A DNA stretch of 7,475 nt, taken from assembly GCA_913054485.1 (NCBI GenBank), contig CAJXHQ010000146.1, positions 1-7,475 on the forward strand, read 5' to 3'. Positions 1-4,740 of this stretch are shown here, in pieces (the stretch's first letter is position 1; each line of letters starts with the position of its first letter). Position numbers and translations under genes: made by a program. This DNA is from an uncultured Paracoccaceae bacterium. GTDB taxonomy: Bacteria; Pseudomonadota; Alphaproteobacteria; Rhodobacterales; Rhodobacteraceae. The notes beneath the pieces are model-generated. The model searched no databases. It saw nothing but the letters and a program-made list of their open reading frames with translations, and had not been told where the DNA came from.

Positions 1-34
1 CCACCTGGATATGTTCGGGACGGGGGCGGCTCAT
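1..34 (-). CDS. 5' end of a gene running off the left edge (11 codons only)
   Basis: An ATG on the minus strand at 34-32 overlaps the stop codon of the thioesterase gene in the ATGA arrangement, and opens a frame reading [11 protein letters not shown] before the window ends. A plausible ribosome binding site, GGAG, lies eight bases upstream inside the thioesterase coding sequence. The overlap indicates translational coupling and a shared transcript with the PaaI-type thioesterase. The product cannot be identified from eleven residues. By inference from the coupling it may be another acyl-CoA thioesterase or acyl-CoA enzyme, since hotdog genes often occur in tandem, but nothing visible proves this. 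Confidence 0.6.
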   Translation of the reverse strand, partial: MSRPRPEHIQV

Positions 35-453
35 GTCTTTGTCTCCACGGTGAAAGTCCCGGCTGCTGTGGCCACCGGGTTGCCGTCATCTTCGTCCACC
101 GCGATGGCGCGCACAAAGGCCACGCTGCGGGTGATGTGATAGCATTCGGCGCGCGCTGCCACCCGCTGGCCCGGTGTCGCCGCGCGCATGTAGTCAATGC
201 GCAGATCAATGGTCGCCGTTGCAGCGGGCGAGGACGGGTGGCTCATCACCGCGGCCCCGCAGCAGGTGTCCATCAGGGCGGAGACCGCGCCGCCGTGGAT
301 CACGCCGGTTTCCGGGTCGCCGATCAGCTTGGTGTCATAGGGCATGGTAATCTCGGCCTTGCCGCCGCCCATTTGCGCCAGCCTCAGCCCCAGTTCACGC
401 GCATGGGGCAGCGCTTCGATGAACTGCTTTGCCAATTCCGCGCGCTCTGCCAT
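31..453 (-). CDS. PaaI-family hotdog-fold thioesterase
   Basis: This 140-residue protein has the length and layout of a single-hotdog acyl-CoA thioesterase of the PaaI/YbgC-like group, which hydrolyses acyl-CoA or aryl-CoA thioesters in the cytoplasm. The diagnostic stretch is residues 51-67: a VIHGG turn (His53-Gly54-Gly55) at the start of the central helix, followed by ALMDTCCG, in which Asp62 occupies the position of the usual catalytic acid. The later strands ([10 protein letters not shown] at 81-90 and [10 protein letters not shown] at 109-118) fit the hotdog sheet. The start ATG at 453 is preceded by AGGA six bases upstream. Its 3' end overlaps the next minus-strand gene by four bases, so the two are probably one operon. 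It is divergent from a MerR regulator that may control it. The substrate is not readable. The family call is secure. Confidence 0.9.
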   Translation of the reverse strand: MAERAELAKQFIEALPHARELGLRLAQMGGGKAEITMPYDTKLIGDPETGVIHGGAVSALMDTCCGAAVMSHPSSPAATATIDLRIDYMRAATPGQRVAARAECYHITRSVAFVRAIAVDEDDGNPVATAAGTFTVETKT

Positions 454-497
454 GACCTGTCCTCTTCCCGGTGTGAATTGTCCTGATGACGTTCCGT

Positions 498-527
498 CTT
501 ATGCGGTCCAGCCGCCTTCGGGCGCAA
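498..527 (-). promoter_or_regulatory. candidate promoter of the thioesterase operon
   Basis: Read on the minus strand, TTGCGC (527-522) is followed after 18 bases by CATAAG (503-498). These match the sigma-70 consensus at three of six and four of six positions. Initiation near 490 would give a leader of about 40 bases. The short palindrome GACG-TTC-CGTC at 488-498 touches the -10 element, where a repressor could act. This is a pattern match by eye only. Confidence 0.3.
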
Positions 528-536
528 CCCCGGCTG

Positions 537-565
537 TTGCGCATCCCCGCGTAACCGCATAGATT
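537..565 (+). promoter_or_regulatory. candidate promoter of the first MerR gene
   Basis: TTGCGC (537-542) and TAGATT (560-565) are separated by 17 bases. The -10 matches four of six consensus positions and the -35 three of six. The predicted start near 572 would leave a leader of about 18 bases carrying GGAGAG at 579-584. The -35 is an exact inverted copy of the divergent one at 522-527, so the two promoters would lie back to back with nine bases between them. Confidence 0.3.
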
Positions 566-589
566 TTCATCAGTTGATGGAGAGTGTGG

Positions 590-958
590 ATGGCCGAGCA
601 GAGATTGTCATTCAAAGAAATGTGCGCCGCCTTCGATGTGACGCCACGTACCCTTCGGTACTATGAGTATATCGAGCTTTTGCAGCCCGACCGCGAGGGG
701 CGCTCGCGTTTCTACGGCGCGCGTGAAAAGGCCCGGATGGAGCTGATCCTTCGGGGCCGCCGCTTCGGTTTCCAGCTGGAGGAAATCCGCCAGTGGCTGC
801 TGATCTACGAGGAAAAAGGCAACGCGGCCCAGATGCAGGCCTTTGTCGAAATGGCCGACCGGCAGATGGGCGAGCTGAAAAAGCAGCGCGAACAGCTGGA
901 TCAGGCGATGGATGAGCTGGCCGCACTACGGGTGCAGGCGGCCAGAGGGCCGGACTAG
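590..958 (+). CDS. MerR-family transcriptional regulator (LiuR-like, copy 1)
   Basis: This 122-residue cytoplasmic DNA-binding protein has an N-terminal winged helix-turn-helix of MerR type: residues 6-25 carry FKEMCAAFDVTPRTLRYYE, the recognition-helix signature, followed by a wing with REGRSRFYG and LILRGRRFGFQLEEIRQWL. The rest (about 75-115) is rich in Glu, Gln and Leu and should form the dimerisation coiled coil. There is no cysteine-rich metal-binding loop and no long ligand domain. The ATG at 590 is preferred because GGAGAG lies five bases upstream; a GTG at 584 would overlap that site. It is divergent from the thioesterase gene and convergent, with a 19-base gap, with the SRPBCC gene. 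It is paralogous to the MerR gene at 4273, with about 45 identities in the first 73 residues by my count. LiuR-type MerR proteins control branched-chain amino acid and fatty acid breakdown; this target assignment is inference. Confidence 0.88.
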   Translation: MAEQRLSFKEMCAAFDVTPRTLRYYEYIELLQPDREGRSRFYGAREKARMELILRGRRFGFQLEEIRQWLLIYEEKGNAAQMQAFVEMADRQMGELKKQREQLDQAMDELAALRVQAARGPD

Positions 959-977
959 GTTTTCAATTGGGGTCTGA

Positions 978-1436
978 TCAGGCCGCCTGACGGGACTGAA
1001 GCTTCTGCTCCAGCGCCTGCAGGTTGCCATTCAGCACCTTGCCCATCACCGGTTTGATGGCAGCCTGGCCCAGCAGCCAGCCAAACGGGCCATATTTCAT
1101 GCGGAATTCCATCCCCCATTCCACCCGCGAACGCCCGGACCCTTCTGGGCTGATCCGCAGATAGGCCTCCGCCGATTTCAGCGGCAGCGGGTTCAATTCA
1201 GACAGACGCACGCGGTAACCGCGGCCCGGCTGCCACTCCGTCACCTCTTCGTCCAGCCAGCTGCCATTCTCGAAATGGCAGCGGCGCTTGCTGCCGGTCT
1301 GGTCCGGCCCGGTTGTCAGCGCCTCTACCTTGGTAATGCCCGGAGCGATCTCATCGACATGCATGAACCTGGCAAGCACCTGCCACACCGCATCCGGGCT
1401 GGCATTGATCACAAGGGCGCGTTTTTGCTTGAGCAT
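978..1436 (-). CDS. SRPBCC (START/Bet v 1-like) family protein
   Basis: The 152-residue product opens with KRALVINASPDAVWQVLARF, the typical first strand and helix of polyketide-cyclase/SRPBCC proteins, which form a deep hydrophobic pocket for lipids or other small molecules. The following strands (for example RCHFENGSWLDEEVTEW, 52-68, and RSRVEWGMEFRMKYGPFG, 102-119) and the long C-terminal helix (about 121-148) complete the fold. No catalytic residue can be named. The start at 1436 is chosen because the fold begins there; upstream in-frame starts would give a nonsensical extension antisense to the WYL gene. A weak GGAA lies seven bases upstream. There is no signal peptide. It is divergent from a YafY-type WYL regulator across 117 bases, an arrangement in which the regulator often controls the SRPBCC gene. 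Ligand and physiological role are unknown. Confidence 0.85.
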   Translation of the reverse strand: MLKQKRALVINASPDAVWQVLARFMHVDEIAPGITKVEALTTGPDQTGSKRRCHFENGSWLDEEVTEWQPGRGYRVRLSELNPLPLKSAEAYLRISPEGSGRSRVEWGMEFRMKYGPFGWLLGQAAIKPVMGKVLNGNLQALEQKLQSRQAA

Positions 1437-1463
1437 GGTGTAATTCCGTTTGTTTTTTGAAGT

Positions 1464-1476
1464 GCCCCGCTGGGGC
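1464..1476. other. small GC hairpin in the SRPBCC leader
   Basis: GCCCC-GCT-GGGGC forms a perfect five-pair stem with a three-base loop, about 28 bases before the SRPBCC start codon on the minus strand. There is no T-run on either side, so it is not an intrinsic terminator. It could fold in the 5' leader or be chance in GC-rich DNA. Confidence 0.25.
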
Positions 1477-1508
1477 GTTTGTCTCTCTGATCTTCTGTCT
1501 AAGCTTGC

Positions 1509-1545
1509 CCTGCTGACAGCGTTATGGCAGCAGGATGGCAGCAGG
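1509..1545. promoter_or_regulatory. candidate operator: inverted repeat plus 11-bp tandem duplication
   Basis: The arm CCTGCTGACA (1509-1518) is followed after six bases by TGGCAGCAGG (1525-1534), its reverse complement at nine of ten positions. The right arm belongs to ATGGCAGCAGG (1524-1534), which is repeated perfectly and without a gap at 1535-1545. The second copy ends in the AGGAGG ribosome binding site (1543-1548) of the WYL regulator. The site lies between the divergent SRPBCC and WYL genes, where an autoregulatory operator is expected. The repeats are seen directly; binding by the WYL protein is inferred from position. Confidence 0.6.
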
Positions 1546-1553
1546 AGGAAAAA

Positions 1554-2270
1554 ATGCGCCGCACCGAACGCCTGTTCCAGATCATCCAGATCCTGCGCGG
1601 AGCCCGCGCGCCGGTGACCGGCCGCATGCTGGCAGATGAGCTGGAAATCTCGCTGCGCACGCTTTACCGCGATATGGCCGAGCTGATCGCCCAGCGCGTG
1701 CCGGTTACCGGAGAGGCCGGCACCGGCTATGTGCTGGACCAAGGCTACGACATGCCGCCCCTGATGCTGACCGCGGATGAGCTGGAGGCCGCAGCGCTTG
1801 GCGCGGCCATGGTGGCCCGTCAGGCCGACCCGTCGCTGGCGCGGGCAGCACGCGATCTGGTGGCCAAACTTTCAGACGCGATCCCGCCAGAGCTGCGCCC
1901 GATCATGCTGGATGGCGGCGCCCGGGCGGTCACAACCCAAGCCCCGCCACAGGACCGGTTCGACGGCGCGGTGCTGCGGCGGGCGATCCGCGAGCGGCGC
2001 AAGCTGGAGCTGGCCTACACCGACAAATCAGATGCGCAGACCCGCCGGGTCATCTGGCCGCTGCTGATCGCCTATCTGGACAACACCCGCTATATTGTCG
2101 CCTGGTGCGAGAGGCGCGAAGGCTACCGGCATTTCAAGACCGACAGGGTGCAGGAACTGACCGTGCTGGACAGCAAATATCCCGCCCGGCGCGATGCCCT
2201 GATCAAGGCCTGGGAGCAAGAGTCAGCCCGCAGGCGGCACAGCAGGCATCAGCCGGCCAGCAAGACATAA
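1554..2270 (+). CDS. YafY-type HTH-WYL transcriptional regulator
   Basis: This 238-residue regulator has an N-terminal winged helix-turn-helix of HTH_11/DeoR style: RRTERLFQIIQILRG at 2-16, then MLADELEISLRTLYRDMAEL at 25-44 containing the recognition helix. A wing (VPVTGEAGTGYVL, 49-61) leads into a linker with the family stretch PLMLTADELEAAALG (69-83). The WYL domain occupies about 138-206, with VIWPLLIAYLDNTRYIVAWC at 166-185 and the HFKTDRVQEL segment; the name-giving Trp-Tyr-Leu triad here reads Arg-Tyr-Ile at 179-181. WYL domains generally sense small ligands. AGGAGG five bases before the ATG at 1554 fixes the start; an in-frame ATG at 1524 has no such site and falls inside the inverted repeat. 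It is divergent from the SRPBCC gene, its most likely target besides itself. Its last 22 bases overlap the convergent methyltransferase gene. Confidence 0.9.
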   Translation: MRRTERLFQIIQILRGARAPVTGRMLADELEISLRTLYRDMAELIAQRVPVTGEAGTGYVLDQGYDMPPLMLTADELEAAALGAAMVARQADPSLARAARDLVAKLSDAIPPELRPIMLDGGARAVTTQAPPQDRFDGAVLRRAIRERRKLELAYTDKSDAQTRRVIWPLLIAYLDNTRYIVAWCERREGYRHFKTDRVQELTVLDSKYPARRDALIKAWEQESARRRHSRHQPASKT

Positions 2271-3004
2271 AACGTGTAGCCGTAGTGATCCGAATACTTC
2301 CGGAACAGTTCGATTTCCTGCCGGGTCTCTGCCAGCACCTGCTGCATCGCCGCAGAGGGCGATGCCTCGTATTGCGCCACATTTTCCAGCAAGGGAGTGT
2401 AATAGCTGTCCCACCAGGCCTGCGCAGACAGGCGTTCGGTGAACAGCGGTTTGAAACCATTGGTCCGGGCAAGCTCCAGATTGGCAGCTTCCTCCGCCAT
2501 TTGCGGGTAGGCCGCAGACCAGAAGGCCGCTGCTTCCCCGGGGCGTTCGGCGCCAAACCAGCTCATCTCTGAAATCACCGCGATACCCTCTTCTTCCAGA
2601 AGCGGCCGCCAGGCTTTCAGCGCGCCCTCGAAAGAAAGGTTATAGGCCGCCCCTTCCGACCAGATCAGCCCGAATTGATACTCTGCCGGGTCCATCGCCC
2701 CCATGTCGGCACAGAGCGGTGTGATCAGCCCCTCCAGACCCTGCTCTGCCGCGCGGCTTTCCAGCCCTTCCAGAAACGCTGCCGTCAGATCCACCGACAG
2801 GACCGGACGTTTCAGCTGCCGCGCCAGCAGAAGGCTGGCCGCTCCGGATCCGCAGCCGAGGTCGGCCACCTTCGCCCCCGCAGGCAGCGGCGGCAGCCGG
2901 TCCAGAACAGCCCGCGACAGGGCTGTATCCCCCGGACCTTGCCGGTCCGTTCCCGCATGAAGCGCAATCAGCGCCTCAATCATCTCCATCTCTTCGCTGC
3001 TCAT
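2249..3004 (-). CDS. class I SAM-dependent methyltransferase
   Basis: The 251-residue protein has a Rossmann-type SAM-binding core at about 45-140. Motif I is VADLGCGSG (46-54), the acidic end of strand 2 is Asp72 in LSVDL, the adenine-contact region is LCADMGAMD (97-105), and motif IV is replaced by LIWSEGAAYNL (113-123), a form found in a subgroup of uncharacterised bacterial methyltransferases. The C-terminal third is helical and aromatic-rich (for example WWDSYYTPLLENV) and probably recognises the acceptor, which I cannot identify. The start at 3004 has AGGAG eight bases upstream; the in-frame extension to 3154 is low-complexity Arg/Pro/Ala-rich and precedes the domain, so it is rejected. 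There is no signal peptide, so it is presumably cytoplasmic. It is convergent with the WYL gene (22-base overlap) and divergent from the EamA transporter gene. The fold assignment is firm; substrate and pathway are open. Confidence 0.88.
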   Translation of the reverse strand: MSSEEMEMIEALIALHAGTDRQGPGDTALSRAVLDRLPPLPAGAKVADLGCGSGAASLLLARQLKRPVLSVDLTAAFLEGLESRAAEQGLEGLITPLCADMGAMDPAEYQFGLIWSEGAAYNLSFEGALKAWRPLLEEEGIAVISEMSWFGAERPGEAAAFWSAAYPQMAEEAANLELARTNGFKPLFTERLSAQAWWDSYYTPLLENVAQYEASPSAAMQQVLAETRQEIELFRKYSDHYGYTFYVLLAG

Positions 3005-3141
3005 CCGCCGTGCTCCTGCCTCTGGATCGCCTAAAGACCTAAGACGCGGCCGCGGCGCACTCAAGCCCCTGAACCGCCGCGCCTGCCCCGGCCTTAGCGG
3101 GAGACAGCTTGCGCCCTGTTTGGCAGCTGCACATAGTGCCT

Positions 3142-3178
3142 GCAATTTTGCCATATTTTTTTATTTTTATCAGATTTC
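3142..3178. promoter_or_regulatory. AT-rich island in the divergent methyltransferase/EamA gap
   Basis: The 183-base gap between these genes is GC-rich except for this tract, which includes a run of seven T and several A/T-only stretches just before the EamA ribosome binding site. Such an island in high-GC DNA usually marks promoter melting or regulator contact. TTGGCA at 3120-3125 is a five-of-six -35 match for the transporter, but the hexamer 17 bases on (CAATTT) is a poor -10, so no exact promoter is claimed. I see no terminator or long palindrome in the gap. Confidence 0.3.
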
Positions 3179-3187
3179 AGGATCATC

Positions 3188-4078
3188 ATGCACCCAACTG
3201 CCGTCTCCCGCCCTCTTAACGGTACCCAGGGCACGGTCCTGATGTGTTGCGGCGTGGCCTGCCTTGCGGTGAACAACGCCTATGGGAAATCTCTGAGTGC
3301 AGATTACGCCCCCTTGCAGATTCTCTTTCTGCGCAATGCCATCGCCCTGCCCTTCACGATCCTGATCACTCTCCGCATGGGCGGAAGGACTGCGCTGCTT
3401 TCCGCACGGCCCGCAGTGCATTTTCTGCGCGGGTTCCTGTGGATCCTTGCCACGGTGATGCTGTTCACCAGCGTGGTGGAGCTGGGCCTCGCCGCCTCTA
3501 CCGCGCTGATCTACATCGCCCCACTTGTGATCACTGCCATTTCGGCGCTTTTCCTTGGCGAACGGCCCGGCAGGCTGCGCTGGCTGGCAGTCCTCTCCGG
3601 CTTCCTTGGCGCGCTGATCATTGTGCGCCCCGGCACGATGGCCTTCCAGCCGGTCTCCCTGCTCGCGGTTGCAACCGCCTTTGTGAATGCCTTCCTTTTC
3701 CTGAGCGCCCGCTGGGTCGACAGGCGCGAAAGCGTCTGGACGCTGCTCCTTTGGATGACAGCTGCCAGCGTGGTCCTCAGCGGCAGCGCCGTGGTGTTTG
3801 TCTGGACGCCGGTCAGCGCCGGAGATCTCTGGCAGTTCGCCGCCATCGCCCTGTCCGGAACCGCGGGCATCACTATGATCACCCAGGCCTTCCGCACCGC
3901 CCCTGCCGCAGCGGTTGCTCCGCTCGACTACACCGGCCTGATCTGGGCCACCCTTCTGGGTTTGCTGATCTGGAATGAGGTGCCCGACCGGATGACTCTT
4001 GCAGGGGCCGCCATCATCATCTCCGGCGGGCTGGTGATGATCTGGCGCGATACTGGCGCCCCCCGCCCAGAACCCTGA
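3188..4078 (+). CDS. EamA/DMT-superfamily inner-membrane transporter
   Basis: The 296-residue protein shows the duplicated EamA layout of the drug/metabolite transporter superfamily: about ten hydrophobic helices, five per half, with few charged residues between them. The first repeat spans roughly 16-146 and ends in the hallmark ALIYIAPLVITAISALFLGE (106-125), followed by RPGRLRW and a helix ending in LIIVRPG. The second spans roughly 155-286, with VAPLDYTGLIWATLLGLLIW (243-262), NEVPDR, and the closing helix ending at MIWR. The N terminus is cytoplasmic by the usual topology and there is no cleavable signal. AGGA lies five bases before the ATG. These carriers export or import amino acids, metabolites or S-adenosylmethionine-like compounds; the substrate cannot be read here. 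It stands alone between the divergent methyltransferase gene and the MerR gene, so no operon partner hints at function. Confidence 0.9.
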   Translation: MHPTAVSRPLNGTQGTVLMCCGVACLAVNNAYGKSLSADYAPLQILFLRNAIALPFTILITLRMGGRTALLSARPAVHFLRGFLWILATVMLFTSVVELGLAASTALIYIAPLVITAISALFLGERPGRLRWLAVLSGFLGALIIVRPGTMAFQPVSLLAVATAFVNAFLFLSARWVDRRESVWTLLLWMTAASVVLSGSAVVFVWTPVSAGDLWQFAAIALSGTAGITMITQAFRTAPAAAVAPLDYTGLIWATLLGLLIWNEVPDRMTLAGAAIIISGGLVMIWRDTGAPRPEP

Positions 4079-4130
4079 GATTCGCGCGTCCGGCGTCAGT
4101 TGCCGCTCATATCCGCTGCGCTAGCCTTAA

Positions 4131-4185
4131 TGACGCAGCGTCGCGAAGATAGGATCTTACGTCAGTCGCAAAAGTGACGCAGCGT
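4131..4185. repeat. direct repeat TGACGCAGCGT in the MerR leader
   Basis: TGACGCAGCGT occurs at 4131-4141 and again at 4175-4185, 44 bases apart start to start. The first copy lies in a perfect 11-base palindrome, GACGC-A-GCGTC (4132-4142); the second loses the last base of symmetry. The reverse complement of its core, CGCTGCG, also appears at 4114-4120. Repetition in a 194-base non-coding gap suggests a protein-binding site distinct from the TTACGT boxes next to it. Confidence 0.45.
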
Positions 4186-4205
4186 ACAGCTTACGTAAAC
4201 GGCAA
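4156..4205. promoter_or_regulatory. pair of LiuR-like operator boxes upstream of MerR/acyl-CoA dehydrogenase
   Basis: Two 16-base boxes, CTTACGTCAGTCGCAA (4156-4171) and CTTACGTAAACGGCAA (4190-4205), agree at 12 positions and share both ends. The second read in reverse, TTGCCGTTTACGTAAG, resembles the palindromic ACGT-containing LiuR sites I recall for proteobacterial MerR regulators of branched-chain and fatty acid degradation. A possible -10, TATGCT (4216-4221), follows the TTACGT at 4191-4196 by 19 bases, the long spacer typical of MerR-activated promoters, but that -35 would be poor. The repeats are seen directly; the regulator assignment is inferred from family and position. Confidence 0.5.
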
Positions 4206-4272
4206 CTTGTTGGTCTATGCTGTGGGCATCAGCTCCAACCGGCAGGTCCGCCGCTAGTGAAGAGTGCCAGAT

Positions 4273-4674
4273 ATGACAGAAGAAACACTGACAATCCGCG
4301 AGATGTGCGACGCCTTCGGCGTGACCCCGCGCACCCTGCGGTTCTACGAAGCCAAAGAGCTTCTGTTCCCTCACCGCGAGGGCCAGAAGCGCCTGTTCAC
4401 CAAGCGCGACCGCGCCCGGCTGAAACTGATCCTGCGCGGCAAGCGCTTCGGCTTCAGCCTGGAGGAGATCCGCCAGCTGCTGGATCTCTACCACGTCGGC
4501 GACCAGCAGCTCACTCAGCTGACCCGCACGGTGGAGATCGGCCGCGACCGGCTCGCCGATATGGAACGCCAGCGCGAAGAGCTGACAGAAGCCATCGAAG
4601 ACCTGAAAGAACAGCTGCAATGGGGCGAGGACGCCGTTGCAGCCATGGCCGCCAAGGAAAAGGCCGCCGGATAA
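4273..4674 (+). CDS. MerR-family regulator, LiuR-like (copy 2), of the beta-oxidation cluster
   Basis: This 133-residue protein has a MerR winged helix-turn-helix at about 5-70: LTIREMCDAFGVTPRTLRFY, then the wing REGQKRLFTKRDRARLKLIL and RGKRFGFSLEEIRQLLDLY. The spacing and wording are those of LiuR-type regulators, which act on branched-chain amino acid and fatty acid catabolism genes. Residues 76-125 are Glu/Arg/Leu-rich and should form the antiparallel dimer coiled coil; the C-terminal tail ends in an Ala/Lys-rich stretch. No metal-binding cysteine cluster is present (the single Cys lies in the HTH). ATG at 4273 is chosen with the modest GAAGAG site eight bases upstream; GTG at 4264 would overlap it. 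The gene lies 66 bases before the acyl-CoA dehydrogenase in the same direction, probably co-transcribed, and behind two operator-like boxes, so autoregulation and control of the dehydrogenase are likely. The effector is unknown, perhaps an acyl-CoA. Confidence 0.88.
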   Translation: MTEETLTIREMCDAFGVTPRTLRFYEAKELLFPHREGQKRLFTKRDRARLKLILRGKRFGFSLEEIRQLLDLYHVGDQQLTQLTRTVEIGRDRLADMERQREELTEAIEDLKEQLQWGEDAVAAMAAKEKAAG

Positions 4675-4740
4675 CGCCCTTCTCCGCCCCCGCCAGGCGG
4701 AACCGACCAACAGACGCATCCCAAACCCAGGGAGATAAAG

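Noticed and set aside
959..977. Bidirectional terminator between the convergent MerR and SRPBCC genes
   Set aside because: The 19-base gap contains a TTTT run but no stem; only the short palindrome CTGATCAG overlaps its edge.
1437..1742. N-terminal extension of the SRPBCC protein by 102 residues
   Set aside because: The fold begins at the Met at 1436; the extension lies antisense to the WYL gene and across the operator region, and has no domain character.
3005..3154. N-terminal extension of the methyltransferase by 50 residues
   Set aside because: It is Arg/Pro/Ala-rich low-complexity sequence before the domain, while AGGAG is well placed for the start at 3004.
3154..3170. T-rich tract before the EamA gene as the tail of an intrinsic terminator
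   Set aside because: The preceding sequence forms only a four-pair stem (GCAC-ATA-GTGC), and no gene on the plus strand ends nearby to need termination.
3244..3978. A 244-codon frame overlapping the EamA transporter on the same strand
   Set aside because: It is a shifted-frame shadow with Arg/His/Pro-rich content and no hydrophobic pattern, whereas the other frame has ten clear membrane helices.
4091..4105. CGGC-N7-GCCG after the EamA stop codon as a terminator
   Set aside because: Only four base pairs and no T-run; expected by chance in GC-rich DNA.
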